Notes under the pieces: model-generated
The model's input: only the letters and a program-made list of their open reading frames with translations
What the model was told of the DNA's origin: nothing
The model's database searches: none
Shown: positions 1-9,302 of the stretch, piece by piece
How the letters are laid out: each line of letters begins with the position of its first letter
Numbering within the stretch: the first letter of the stretch is position 1
Position numbers and translations under genes: made by a program
Source: Eriocheir sinensis
Taxonomy: Eukaryota > Arthropoda > Malacostraca > Decapoda > Varunidae
Length of the DNA stretch: 64,000 bases
Assembly (NCBI RefSeq): GCF_024679095.1
Contig: NW_026111750.1
Coordinates: 72,501 to 136,500, forward strand
Direction of reading: 5' to 3'

Positions 1-182
1 ATGTACGCTGCGCAGACGTTATACATCGCGTGGATCGAACCTCCGGAGGAATGAACCTTGCATTAAAATGAAAAGAATATGTTCTGAAATTTGTACTCGA
101 GAGGCAGCAAACCTCCGAGGATGACCAATTTCGGCTGATGACAATTTTTCCAGTCGAAAGAAAAACTGTTTAGAGAAGTGAG
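1..182 (-). pseudogene. Family A (A1 part) fragment, cut by window edge
   Basis: This stretch matches, on the minus strand, the A1 part of family A seen more fully at 9288-10556 and 1075-1570. It is cut by the window start and ends near 182, where the sequence passes abruptly into a spacer block. Small deletions relative to the other copies (4 nt are missing near base 14, and one codon near base 89) break the frame, so it cannot be functional. Function of the family is unknown. Confidence 0.75.
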
Positions 183-735
183 GAATCTGTTGGTCAGAAT
201 CTGAAGTGAACAATCAAAAATTGATTTTATGATATTATCCCAACTCACCATTGAATCTATAATAGTAACCCCATATATTGACTTTATGATAGTACCCCCT
301 GAAAAATAATAATTGAGTTTACAATAGTAACCCCTTCAAACATTGAGTTCAGAATCTGGACGTTCGCCGAAGGCTTAATATGCCACATGACGGCACATTC
401 ACACGGTTAAGGAATCTGTAAAACATGTAGAATATATTAAATTCAGTATTTTAAATAATTGTATATTCATAATTTGTATATAAATCCGTTTAACATAGTC
501 ATCTTTGTTTCATGGGTTAGTCATCTTTGTTTCATAGGTTACGTTAACAGAAGACTGCGTAAAAAATCAAAATCACATACATTTATTTTTTTCTAAACTA
601 ATCTAAATTTACTTGAATATCGTGATATAGAACATAAATCTTAATCTGCGAAATTAAAATTAGCAAAACGCTCTTTTTAGTATCGCAGTAAGCGGACCCA
701 ACATACAAGAAAGACTGGGGTCTGATATTTCAAAT
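183..735. repeat. Non-coding spacer block, direct copy of 14579-15130
   Basis: No ORF of substance. The block repeats short phrases on the theme of TTATAATAGTAACCCC and GAGTTCAGAATCTG and is A+T rich. It is present again, nearly identical and in the same orientation, from about 14579, and the similarity continues through the adjoining 47-bp array to about 920/15318. It is a segmental duplication of spacer plus array. Confidence 0.8.
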
Positions 736-1072
736 TTAGCGACAAATTTCATTGGTGAATGCGTGAATTTGTCTGCAATGTAGACCGATTCTGAGACATT
801 GGTGAATGCGTGACTTTGTCTGCAATGTAGACCAATTCTGAGACGTTGGTGAATGCGTGACTTTGTCTGCAATATAGACCAATTCTGAGACGTTGGTGAA
901 TGCGCAATGTAGACCGCTTCTGCGACATTGGTGAATGTGTGACTTTGTCTGCAATATAGACCAATTCGGAGACGTTGGTGAATTCAATTCTGAGACGTTG
1001 GTGAATGCGTGACTTTGTCTGCAATCTAGACCAATTCTGAGACGTTGGTGAATGCGTGACTTTGTCTACAAA
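736..1072 (-). repeat. 47-bp tandem array
   Basis: About seven partly degenerate units of the 47-bp repeat, read here as TTGGTGAATGCGTGACTTTG followed by TCTGCAATGTAGACCAATTC and a TGAGACG link. Units vary at a few positions and some are shortened, for example near 900 and 970. Apparent ORFs through the array are a by-product of the repeat. The array directly abuts the start of family A copy 1. Confidence 0.9.
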
Positions 1073-1074
1073 AG

Positions 1075-2354
1075 ATGAAGATGCAATGGCAAGAGAGTAA
1101 GTGCAGCGAAGAAGATTTAGAAACGTGCCAGTCTTTCGACCAGATCAAACTAAACAACCGAATCTTTTTCATCGTTGTCGAGATGGGAAACATAATTCAA
1201 CGCTTGAGAAATAACGGTCTGACAATATACTTCACTTCTCTAAACAGTTTTTCTTTCGACTGGAAAAATGGTCTTCAGCCGAAATTGGTCATCCTCGGAG
1301 GTTTGCTACCTCTCGAGTACAAATTTCAGAACATAGATTCTTTTCATTTTAACGTAAGGTTCATTCCTCCGGAGGTTCGATCCACGCGATGTATAACGTC
1401 TGACTGCGCAGCGTACATTTTCGCTAAGATTGTTTACAACATCATCTATTCTGCAAATTCTTCGACATTCGGGGACTGCGTTGATAAATCCACTTTTCAA
1501 ACCTTAGCGCTCGACAACACGATTCAACGGACGCTGTTCATGATGACCAACTCTGCAATTAAACACAGGCGATCTGCATTCGATTCAGATGAAACCAAAA
1601 TTAACATTATAAGATCATACAACGTGCTGAAGCAAATATACGATTCTTTGGTAGAAAAAAGATAGGTTGAGTCGATATTACAACCTGAAAATAAAATATA
1701 ACAATATCAAAATTAAACAACTTCTCAACGCCATTAATCCTCATCTTAACAACAACAACAGAATTAAGAAACACTTGTTGGACAAATACAAAATTTCCAA
1801 TCAGAATTGGTTAATGTTTTTGAGAACAAACAGAGGGGACGGTAACGGAGATTACGAAATGTCAGATGCGAATGACACGTCTACAGAAGCCGTTCAGAAA
1901 TTGATCGCATTATTCCAACCTATATTTCCTAACACGGGTAATGTTGACGAACCCGTCGCCGATCAATTACTGAATCTGCAAGTAGTCGCGTCCGATTTAG
2001 AATCTGTCGTTACAGCGTTTGAATTGAATGCCGATGCTGGTCTCGAACGAAAAGTCCTACACGGAGACGTCGTCGTCATGCCTCGTACACCTGAATCCTC
2101 ACGTGTTCGAGATGCACTTCATCAACTGGAAGAAAACTCCAATCTTCACGTGTCTACACAACATGGTGTCGTTTCGCAGCACTTTCAAGAAATTAAATCG
2201 GAGAACAAATTTCTGTCCCGTCGGGTTGCTTCCAAGTGTTCATCGCAACGTCAAATTGAAATTCCTGAAACATCCTGAATTGATATTTAGTAATGCTCTC
2301 AGAATGTTGTTCGAATGTCGCTTCATGAATGGTATTCTATTCAGAATATATTAA
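1075..2354 (+). pseudogene. Family A, copy 1 (A1-B-A2 recombinant, frameshifted)
   Basis: Nearly the same gene as the open 422-residue ORF at 9288-10556, but broken. Residues from A1 run to about 1570, then family B sequence (about 1570-2035), then A2 to the stop at 2352-2354. An extra A in an A run near 1655 (six instead of five) ends the first ORF at 1665, and a second shift lies near 2165-2185. Opposite it, family O begins at once and overlaps the A stop, the same convergent arrangement as in copy 2. No known domain recognised. The likely start is an ATG at 1075, with another at 1081. Confidence 0.75.
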
Positions 2355-2772
2355 GACTAACTCTAAGACTTTGCTTTGTTGAAGAATCTCTGTAGGAGTT
2401 GTGATCAGAGCCGACGTACCTGCATCCCAAATGGCGTCTGACCGATGAAGCCAAACGACGTCTCACCGATTTCAACTTCTTACGACAGTTTCCTGTCCTC
2501 AACATTCTCAATGCGTACGTTATCGATTTGAAACGATTGTCGATGATATCTTGTACGTTGGCATAGACTTCTTCGTCGGTGTGGAATGTGATGACGGCGG
2601 TTGTTGCTTGCCCCGGGGAAGAACGTATTTTTTTGGGGGGGGGTTCGGGCAGCTCGGCGTCATCGCGTTCTTCTCTTGTTCGTTTAGGTCGTTCTGATGA
2701 CGTGCTTTGATCGTCGACTTCTTCTACTTCTTCTTTCTCCTCCTCGAAAATGTGATCGAGAGTCGGAAACAT
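2341..2772 (-). CDS. Family O: acidic, NLS-bearing hypothetical protein (143 aa)
   Basis: Complete ORF starting MFPTLDHIFEEEKEE. It has an acidic N-terminal third (EEEKEEVEEVDD), a Ser/Thr-rich link, then PEPPPKKIRSS, which looks like a classical nuclear localisation signal, and a basic C-terminal half (RKKLKSVRRRLASSVRRHLG) that could bind nucleic acid. The 3' end overlaps the 3' end of family A on the other strand. The start lies just 9 nt downstream of the family N stop on the same strand, so N and O look like a tandem pair. This is the intact copy; the other (8889-9302) is frameshifted. Function is inferred only from composition: probably a nuclear protein. Confidence 0.6.
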   Translation of the reverse strand: MFPTLDHIFEEEKEEVEEVDDQSTSSERPKRTREERDDAELPEPPPKKIRSSPGQATTAVITFHTDEEVYANVQDIIDNRFKSITYALRMLRTGNCRKKLKSVRRRLASSVRRHLGCRYVGSDHNSYRDSSTKQSLRVSLNIF

Positions 2773-2781
2773 GACCAGGGG

Positions 2782-3040
2782 CTACAACGGCAGATAAATT
2801 CCTATAACGAATATTTCATTTAGTATGTTGTCGAGACAGTGGTTGAAGTTCACCACGGCGCGTTCAAAGTTATTAACGACGACATACACGGAACAAGATG
2901 AGTTAAGAAGAGATTCTAGTTCTTCTTCTTCGAGGTTTTTGTTATTGACAATCAGATTTATAGCATGCTGTGCAAGTTCCTGAGCGGGGTTTGATAATCG
3001 TAACCGAAAGGTGCGATTAATCGATCTATTATAGGGGGTG
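2782..3040 (-). pseudogene. Family N, C-terminal fragment with deletion
   Basis: Encodes the C-terminal part of family N, ending in FVIGIYLPL and a stop, 9 nt before the family O start. Compared with the copy at 25128-25690 it lacks 11 nt near 2954, which shifts the frame. The upstream end stops at about 3040, in sequence coding for IIDRLIAPFGYD, the same place where the 8793-8872 copy begins. Confidence 0.75.
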
Positions 3041-3420
3041 TTAATGACACACAATAAACAACGCGCGAAAAGCTGTGACGTAAGCTATCAATCGGCGTCG
3101 TTATCGACACATGCCAAAACATGGGCGTTATCTTAATCACACAGGAAGCAACGTGCGAGTATGCTATAGGGAAAGCTTTACCTTTTCCGAGACACATCAA
3201 GAAATTGTTTTGTTCCCAAAACACTCGTTGCCGAAGGACAACAATGCACTTGTTGCCGAATGAGTGCACCGTGAAATGAAATAAAAAAATTAAGAAGGCA
3301 AAATGGTTTTTATTCACACCCAATCTGTAAAACTACACGTCAAGAACTTTTACCTAACAATGCATTACATACAACCACCGGAAGAGGATGAGGACGACGA
3401 AGACGAAAGTTAAAACAGCA
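3041..3420. repeat. Mosaic of short spacer repeats
   Basis: Contains three pieces found elsewhere: GACGTAAGCTATCAATCGGC with flanks (again at 29283), a piece with TTTCCGAGACACATCAAG (again near 42293, inverted near 4990 and 40420), and a piece with ATGGTTTTTATTCACACCCA (inverted at 4870 and 6380, direct at 42414). No convincing coding potential. Confidence 0.7.
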
Positions 3421-3960
3421 AAAGAGTGTAAATTGTTTCGCACTGCTGCAACCTTACACTCAATATAATGTATCTTGCTGAACAATAAAACTTTTCAACT
3501 CCTTTAATTTTTAATTGTTCTTGAGGAGGGTACGTGTGTTCTTTATCAAGATTACGTTCTTTATCAACTTGCCCTTACACAATATGTGTTCTTTATCAAC
3601 TTGCTGATGGTGCACAATATGTGTTCGTTCTTTATCAGATGAAACTTGCAACCTTACACTATTACACGTCTCTTGTTGAACAATAAAACTTTTCAAAGCT
3701 TCAATTCATTTATTTTGTAATTGCTTGGATACAGTTCGCTTAACCAAACCTAATGAGTCTTTACTAGATAATAAGCATCTTTTTCCCAAGCTAACATCTG
3801 CAACGTACTCGGTCTAGACTTCACAATGCAACTCTCTAATTTTCTTGCATTTAAAAAAAAAATTCCAGTTGTTGATTATTGAATTCGGCTTCGTAAAACT
3901 CTTTAACTTGATTAAGGATTGTTAAGCAATGCAACTGCATCGACAAGGTCTCACATTCAC
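3421..3960. repeat. Spacer with short direct repeats
   Basis: Holds several copies of a phrase around GTGTTCTTTATCAACTTGC (about 3536-3640) and two copies of a piece with AACAATAAAACTTTTCAA (3481 and 3680). No gene seen. The right half leads into spacer sequence shared with 24290-24420 in inverted orientation. Confidence 0.6.
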
Positions 3961-4330
3961 CAAAGTTGTGTCATGTGAGTCGACGTTTCAATCCCTACAC
4001 TCCGCTGTTAGGTAGGCAAGAGTTCAACTTACATACCAAAGTCAAGACCGAGTACGTTGCAGATGTTACAGTTGTGTTAGAGTTGAATAGAGAGTTGAGA
4101 TGTAATGTAGCTAACTCAGAATCTTATCTGACACTGACAGACACCACGAATCTGTTCGCACAGATTGAACAGATTCTGAATAGTGTTGATTGTACTAGAC
4201 TTCTTAACTCACCTTATCTTAACTCACCACCAAAGTCTAGACCGAGTACGTTGCAGATGTTACAGTTGTGTTAATGTGTGACTTTCAGTCGGCGTTAGAC
4301 GGATTGTGAACTCTTGCCTACGAGTCTTAC
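3961..4330. repeat. Spacer block, inverted copy at 24150-24400
   Basis: A run with CCGAGTACGTTGCAGATG occurring twice inside it (near 4049 and 4241). The block returns inverted around 24150-24400 and in part direct at 34531-34675. It starts and ends next to the word TTGAACTCTTGCCTACC or its complement. Apparent ORFs here are not conserved between copies and are not called. Confidence 0.65.
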
Positions 4331-4389
4331 TTTTTACTTTGTCTACGTAATTGTATCCAACGTGCAACGTACTCCGAGGTGACCCATCA

Positions 4390-4785
4390 CACTGTCGACC
4401 ATAATTTTGGTTATTTCTTGAGAAAGGTTTGCAATGATATCCAATTCCTTTCCGCTCACCACTATCATTAAACGACATAGTAGACATTTCATAATCTTCT
4501 CGAAATCGTTTTTGAGAAAAGACATGATATCAGAAATCGGAATATCCTTCAGTCCTTGACCGTTAGGAGGGTCGACCGCTGCTGCTGCTGCTTCGCCGCT
4601 GTTCGTTTTCCTCTCGCTGTTAAACAAATTCTGAACGTTGGTCACACGACGAGAGGAACTTTCCTGTGAACCGAAATTCGTCATGAACGCCTTCAGAATG
4701 TTAGTCTTAGCAGCGTTCGGATGTCGGAGAGACTTTTCCTTTACGACGTCGTCATCTTCCTCGTCCAACTCAAATGCATTGTCAT
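4390..4785 (-). pseudogene. Family D fragment (acidic, poly-Ala linker)
   Basis: Open on the minus strand. Reads FELDEEDDDVVKEKS, then a Ser/Arg-rich part, a run of five alanines from GCA/GCT triplets, and a helical end SDIMSFLKNDFEKIMKCLL with two Cys. A second copy of the C-terminal half lies at 45845-46063 with eight alanines. Both sides run into spacer DNA, so N- and C-termini are missing. Function not recognised. Confidence 0.6.
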
Positions 4786-4789
4786 TGGG

Positions 4790-5015
4790 AATAAAAACAA
4801 TTGGGTGTGAATAGTGTATGTAATGCATTGTCAGGTAAAAGTTCTTGACGTGTAGTTTTACATATTGGGTGTGAATAAAAACCATTTTGCTTTCTTAATG
4901 TTTTTTATTTCATTACATGGTGCACTCATTCGGCAACAAGTGCATTGTTGTCCTTCGGCAACGAGTGTTTTGGGAACAAAAACAATTTCTTGATGTGTCT
5001 CGGAAAGACCTAAGA
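4790..5015. repeat. Spacer pieces shared with 3180-3380, 6280-6420 and 42270-42520
   Basis: Two short spacer modules in inverted orientation relative to 3041-3420: the one with TGGGTGTGAATAAAAACCAT and the one with GTGTTTTGGGAACAAAAAC. No gene. Confidence 0.7.
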
Positions 5016-5355
5016 TGCCACCATGACACGACATGATGTGAGTAAACTAAAACATTCTGTAAATTCTTATTTTTATTTATTACACATAATCATTGCAATG
5101 ATTCTTCTTCTTCTTACAAAATCAATCTTGTCAGGAGAGTCCATCCAATGTTTACTTGTACATGACGGACGGTTTAGCAATCTGTCGACGTGTAGAACAA
5201 AGTCTCCGATTCACTCTGTCGTTCAAAGCCAGACGTTCACCACCAGCCGAAGAAGACCTAAGATGCCACCATGACACGACAGAAGAATAAACTAAAACAA
5301 TCTGTAAATTCTTATTTTTATTTATTACACATAATCATTGCAATGCTTCTTCTTA
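5016..5355. repeat. Spacer with 244-bp internal direct repeat, copied at 35500-35845
   Basis: The phrase CATTCTGTAAATTCTTATTT and its surroundings occurs at about 5050 and again, slightly changed, near 5297. The whole block recurs in the same orientation at about 35500-35845 with only scattered differences. It includes CT-rich runs (TTCTTCTTCTTCTT). Non-coding as far as I can see. Confidence 0.75.
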
Positions 5356-5360
5356 TCTTA

Positions 5361-5609
5361 TCAGTTAAACATATTTTTCTTGTCTGCGTCATTTAGAGAG
5401 GTAATTTTATCGTCTTTAGAAATATGTCTGAAGAGAATGTTGTTCAAAACGAACGACACGAAGAGACCGCGTTGCATGAGACTCGAGTGTAAAAGCATTT
5501 CGACGTAATCGTTTTTAAGGAAGTTGCAGAGCACATTCGCCGCCACGTGCAGGTGGGACCTGATGCCGTTCGCGGCCAGCAAGTGATCGTACATGATCAC
5601 GTGCAACAC
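5361..5609 (-). pseudogene. Family N, N-terminal region fragment
   Basis: Minus-strand reading includes HLLAANGIRSHLHVAANVLC and continues to KKNMFN, where it stops at spacer DNA. The same region at 19081-19287 continues into the rest of N. The first residues (MLHVIMYD) overlap the start of the opposite-strand ORF at 5547-6062, so the true N-terminus is not certain. Mostly helical, no known domain. Confidence 0.7.
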
Positions 5610-6062
5610 AATTATGTAAACGTCAGTTGTAACATCACAGGTTTAAACGAAAAAACTAAAACAAATCTTCCATCGATACTCGATAATTTAGTGTACCAGA
5701 CGATCGTTCAAAATAAAATATATCCCTTCACGGTCGATATAACGTCATTCAAACTTGTAAAATCGGTATCTATTCCAGACGCGATAAGGTATTACAGTGA
5801 CGACGCCATGAAGGAGTATCTCGTAGATTTCAATACGCGACTCGAACACACATTTTATAACAACATCAATAACAGTTTGACCAAATCTAAATTTTTAAAA
5901 TTGATCTACACTGTGTTCGAGTACGATTTGAAAAATATTAATTTGATGCACAATGTAGTTCTTAAGTTTAGAACTTACGCTAATAATTTAACAGACGATA
6001 TAAAATTTAGCGAAGTGCCTCGCGTGTGTTGTTGTTGCAAGCTGGAAGAAGAAAGGATGTGA
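5547..6062 (+). CDS. Hypothetical protein H (about 165 aa)
   Basis: Single-copy ORF with a balanced composition, from QVIVHDHVQHNYVNVSCN to a Cys cluster near the C-terminus (VCCCCKLEEERM). The first dozen codons overlap family N on the other strand, so the real start may be further downstream or lost. No domain recognised. The downstream 3' sequence (6063-6260) returns inverted at 30020-30235, so the C-terminal codons sit at a module edge. Confidence 0.5.
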   Translation: MQVGPDAVRGQQVIVHDHVQHNYVNVSCNITGLNEKTKTNLPSILDNLVYQTIVQNKIYPFTVDITSFKLVKSVSIPDAIRYYSDDAMKEYLVDFNTRLEHTFYNNINNSLTKSKFLKLIYTVFEYDLKNINLMHNVVLKFRTYANNLTDDIKFSEVPRVCCCCKLEEERM

Positions 6063-6424
6063 CTCACGTGATAAGATGAAATGTCAAGTGTTTATTCTAC
6101 ATGTGTGTGAATGTGTTTATTCTACATGTGTGTGAATGCTGAGATGTGTACTAATTTTTAAGATGTAATTTTTAAGATGTTGAATGTGTACTAAATTTTA
6201 AACTTACAGTTGTAAACGAACTCTTCCTGTTGAACCTCTTCCTGTTGTATGTAACTTGTGTGTGTATTAAAATGGTCAATGCATTGTCATTGGGAATAAA
6301 AACAATTGGGTGTGAATAGTGTATGTAATGCATTGTCAGGTAAAAGTTCTTGACGTGTAGTTTTACAAATTGGGTGTGAATAAAAACCATTTTGCTTTCT
6401 TAATTTTTTTTTTTTTTCATTACA
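6063..6424. repeat. Spacer block, inverted copy at 29985-30235
   Basis: Contains two copies of ATTCTACATGTGTGTGAATG and of TTTTTAAGATG, and then the module with TGGGTGTGAATAAAAACCAT plus a T run. The first 200 bases recur inverted at about 30020-30235. No gene. Confidence 0.7.
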
Positions 6425-6616
6425 CGTCGGAAGACCGAGGGTAAGACAGATGCCACCGGGAAGAAGAGGCGACGCACTAAGCGCCTCAAGCTGAACGATC
6501 ATATGATTAAGAAGACGAATAAAAAGAGACTGGGTGAGGCCAGATCAAAACCTTCGACATGCATGAAAAAATCAGTCATCACGCAAATGAAGAAATGTCT
6601 CCGTATGAAAGACTGA
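6425..6616 (+). pseudogene. Basic protein BP, central and C-terminal part (64 codons)
   Basis: Open frame from RRKTEGKTDATGKKRRR to CLRMKD and TGA at 6614-6616. About a third of the residues are Lys or Arg with few acidic ones, the composition of small viral DNA-condensing proteins such as baculovirus P6.9 or the VP15-type basic nucleoprotein of white spot syndrome virus. That link is by composition only. The N-terminus is missing here and is found on other pieces at 21299-21388 and 53544-53666; another C-terminal piece is at 30932-31011. An AATAAA lies 29 nt after the stop. Confidence 0.6.
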
Positions 6617-6644
6617 ATGGGAATGTATCGGACAGTAAGAGTAA

Positions 6645-6650
6645 AATAAA
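6645..6650 (+). terminator. Polyadenylation signal AATAAA after basic protein BP
   Basis: AATAAA 29 nt downstream of the BP stop, followed by a T-rich stretch. The same 3' region, including this signal, follows the BP piece at 30932-31011, and in both copies the shared sequence ends at ATTTGTCA (about 6709 and 31099). Confidence 0.5.
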
Positions 6651-6709
6651 ATGTTAAATCCGTATTTATTGTTTATTTTTCACCAGTACAATTTGACTTC
6701 ATTTGTCAT

Positions 6710-7185
6710 GTGGCTCTCATCAATTGTTTGAATTGCCATCACACGAACATACGGGAAATCGAACAAGGAAATGAATTGGTGGCCAGTTATAAGAAACATC
6801 CCAAGAAAAAGTACAAGTACAAGTCTCAGAAAACAATGATCGACAAAGAAGAACTATTGAAATGCAATCAGACTATTTTACAGTTGAAACGTGAGATCGC
6901 CTTTCAGAAAGTACAAATTACGCGAATGCAGCGAGATCACGAGACTGAAATCGTTCAACTCAAAACGAACGTTCAACGAAGCGATAGCTTTCAAAAAATT
7001 ATAGAGCCTCGCTCGCGATTTTGGAGGCGATCGACACGACTTCAACGATCAGGAGATTGGCATTCAGCGGGGGTAGAGAACAGTCTATCATCTCGTCGTC
7101 TCTGACCGATTTTGTCTTGTCGGCAGATTCCAAAATAGTTGTTAACGACATCCGGTGCGGTTTAAACGACATTTTTACCGTTTAA
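6710..7185 (+). pseudogene. Coiled-coil protein S with one frameshift
   Basis: Reads through a CLNCHH pair, a Lys-rich stretch (KKHPKKKYKYKSQK) and a heptad-like coiled coil (LLKCNQTILQLKREIAFQK). Around 6990 a run of six A breaks the frame; the following bases are open in another frame to TAA at 7183-7185, with a Ser/Leu-rich ending GLNDIFTV. One lost or gained A would explain this. The start is missing because the upstream bases belong to the BP 3' region. Seen once in the window; function unknown. Confidence 0.55.
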
Positions 7186-7237
7186 AATCGAGAGTGTTGT
7201 TTGAGTCGCTCGGGAATTAAAATATATCCTCAAGAAT

Positions 7238-7280
7238 ATGAGCACGCTACCTCCGAGTATGGCCACTAACAGAACGACAT
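7238..7280 (+). pseudogene. N-terminal stub of an unidentified gene (MSTLPPSMATNRTT)
   Basis: An ATG-led stub of 14 codons, preceded by A+T-rich sequence, that is cut off by B-tail sequence at the bases TCTATTGAACAG. It may be the 5' end of a viral gene fused by rearrangement. Too short to identify. Confidence 0.35.
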
Positions 7281-7835
7281 CTATTGAACAGAGTGAAAAC
7301 CATGGAACTGTTCAAAGATTATTGTTCCTCGATTTTGACTAAGTATAAAAATGACGTGAATTGGAAAATAGTGCAAATCAACAAGAAGTATTTCAACAAC
7401 ACAGAACTCGAATTACTTAAACCGATGTTAAAAAAAACATCGGTGAGTATCCCAGTGACTTCGACACTCCGTTCGATGTCGCGTTGCAGTCTCTCATCGA
7501 TATCGGAGATTTGTTTATCCAAACGTGTGTGTTAGAAATGCAAAGTAAATTGTATGAACAGGCACGGACATTCAGTTTAGATTCCAGAACGTACATTGTT
7601 GATCAGATGACTAACAATTTTAACGCTTTGGAAAATCGACTCGAGGAAATAAAAAAGAGGCAAGTTGACATAGAGAAGTTGAAAATAACACCACCACAGT
7701 CTTCAGAGAGTACTATCGATTTGACAGATTTGCGAGATCGACTCGATGAAATAAACAAAAAGCAAGACGAGTTGAAAACAACACAGTCTACAGAGAGTAC
7801 TATCAATTTTACAGATTTGAAAACTAGTCTAAAAA
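7281..7835 (+). pseudogene. B-tail fragment, frameshifted
   Basis: Contains the B-tail reading from NRVKTMELFKDYCS to the coiled coil with two copies of a motif like STIDLTDLRDRLDEINKKQ. Relative to the copies at 19288 and 42533, the A run near 7431 has eight instead of six bases, which breaks the frame in mid-protein; the second half is open again from 7484. The end joins family B sequence at about 7836 in a non-native order. Confidence 0.75.
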
Positions 7836-8195
7836 AATATAACAATATAAAAATTAAACAACTTCTCAACGCCATTAATCCTCATCTTAACAACAACAAC
7901 AGAATTAAGAAACACTTGTTGGACAAATACAAAATTTCCAATCAGAATTGGTTAATGTTTTTGAGAACAAACAGAGGGGACGGTAACGGAGATTACGAAA
8001 TGTCAGATACGAATGACACGTCTACAGAAGCCGTTCAGAAATTGATCGCATTATTCCAACTTATATTTCCTAACACGGGTAATGTTGACGAACCCGTCGC
8101 CGATCAATTATTGAATCTGCAAGTAGTCGCGTCCGATTTAGAATCTGTCGTTACAGCGTTTGAATTGAATGCCGATGCTGAGTCGTTGATGAGGA
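7836..8195 (+). pseudogene. Family B fragment
   Basis: Matches family B from YNNIKIKQLLNAINPHL to NADAESLM, then leaves it at GATGAGGAGAGAG for spacer sequence. It is joined after the B-tail, the reverse of the order seen at 19149-20476 and 42485-43629, so this is a rearranged copy. Confidence 0.8.
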
Positions 8196-8367
8196 GAGAG
8201 TTGAGTAACGTCGACTCACATGACAAAGCTAACGTGACGATGACAACTCTATTCAGTATCCGAATCTGTTCGAAGAGTAAGTTGTCCAATTTGCAACCCT
8301 CTAGTGTTGGACATGTGTGACATGTAGAGATAGAGAGTCTGATTTGTCGAGCGGTCCCGGCCAGTTT
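8196..8367. other. Spacer, no gene
   Basis: Short spacer with phrases seen elsewhere (GTCGACTCACATGACAAAGC also near 54326, and TAAGTTGTCCA also near 36885). No coding signal. Confidence 0.6.
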
Positions 8368-8792
8368 GATAAGAACGATGAAGCATTAGAATCCTGTAAA
8401 CAAAAACTGGATAAGTGCTAGAGTGAGTTAGACGCTAAAATTAATGAAATAAGTTTATTTAGTCAAGAGTTAGCCGATTCTACAAAGAAGCACATGGATG
8501 AATTACAAAATCAACAAACTAAACACGAAGAAGAAAAATCTGAATTAAGGAAAGAAATTGAAAAGTCATCTGCCAAAGTTCAACAAATAATGACGATATA
8601 CAAAGATGTAGATAAGAAATTCTTAGAAGTTAATGCAAATATACGAAAGATAATCCAAGAGAAAGACCGACTGAACGCAAAATTATCTGAAAATAAAAAC
8701 AAGATCGATCTTATGCAAAATGAATACGAACAACTCCAACAACGTAATAACGAATTAGATACAGAGAATGATCAATTCAAACAAGAGTTGAC
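8368..8792 (+). pseudogene. Family C coiled-coil fragment (nonsense codon)
   Basis: Begins at GGCCAGTTTGA like the copies at 57795-58875 and 60797-61122, and encodes the acidic/Lys-rich coiled coil including HEEEKSELRKEIEKSSAKV. A TAG at about 8418-8420 replaces the CAG found in the other copies. The fragment ends at FKQELT where it joins a family N piece. Confidence 0.8.
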
Positions 8793-8872
8793 TCCTATAA
8801 TAGACCGATTAATCGCACCTTTCGGTTACGAAACATACTAAATGAAATATACGTTATAGGAATTTCTCTGCC
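8793..8872 (+). pseudogene. Family N C-terminal scraps
   Basis: Two short pieces of N: the IIDRLIAPFGYE region and, after a deletion, the last codons before the N stop (ISLPL). As in the 2341-3040 block, the N stop is followed closely by family O on the same strand, so the N-O order is native. Confidence 0.7.
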
Positions 8873-8888
8873 GTTGTAGCCCCTGGTC

Positions 8889-9302
8889 ATGTTTCCGACT
8901 CTCGATCACATTTTCGAGGAGGAGAAAGAAGAAGTAGAAGAGGTCGACGATCAAAGCACGTCATCAGAACGGCCTAAACGAACAAAAGAAGAACGCGATG
9001 ACGCCGAGCTGCCCGAACCCCCCCCAAAAAAATATGTTCTTCCCCGGGGCAAGCAACAACCGCCGTCATCACAGTCTATGCCAACGTACAAGATATCATC
9101 GACAATCATTTCAAATCGATAACGTACGCATTGAGAATGTTGAGGACAGGAAACTGTCGTAAGAAGTTGAAATCGGTGAGACGTCGTTTAGCTTCATCGG
9201 TCAGACGCCATTTGGGATGCAGGTACGTCGGCTCTGATCAGAACTCCTACAGAGACTCTTCAACAAAGCAAAGTCTTAGAGTTAGTCTTAACATATTCTG
9301 AA
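8889..9302 (+). pseudogene. Family O, copy 2 (frameshifted)
   Basis: Starts with the same MFPTLDHIFEEEKEE as the intact copy, but one C is missing in the C run at about 9019-9026, and 18 nt are lost in frame near 9073. The first ORF therefore ends at 9122. The remaining codons are still present up to the stop shared with family A's convergent end near 9300. Confidence 0.75.
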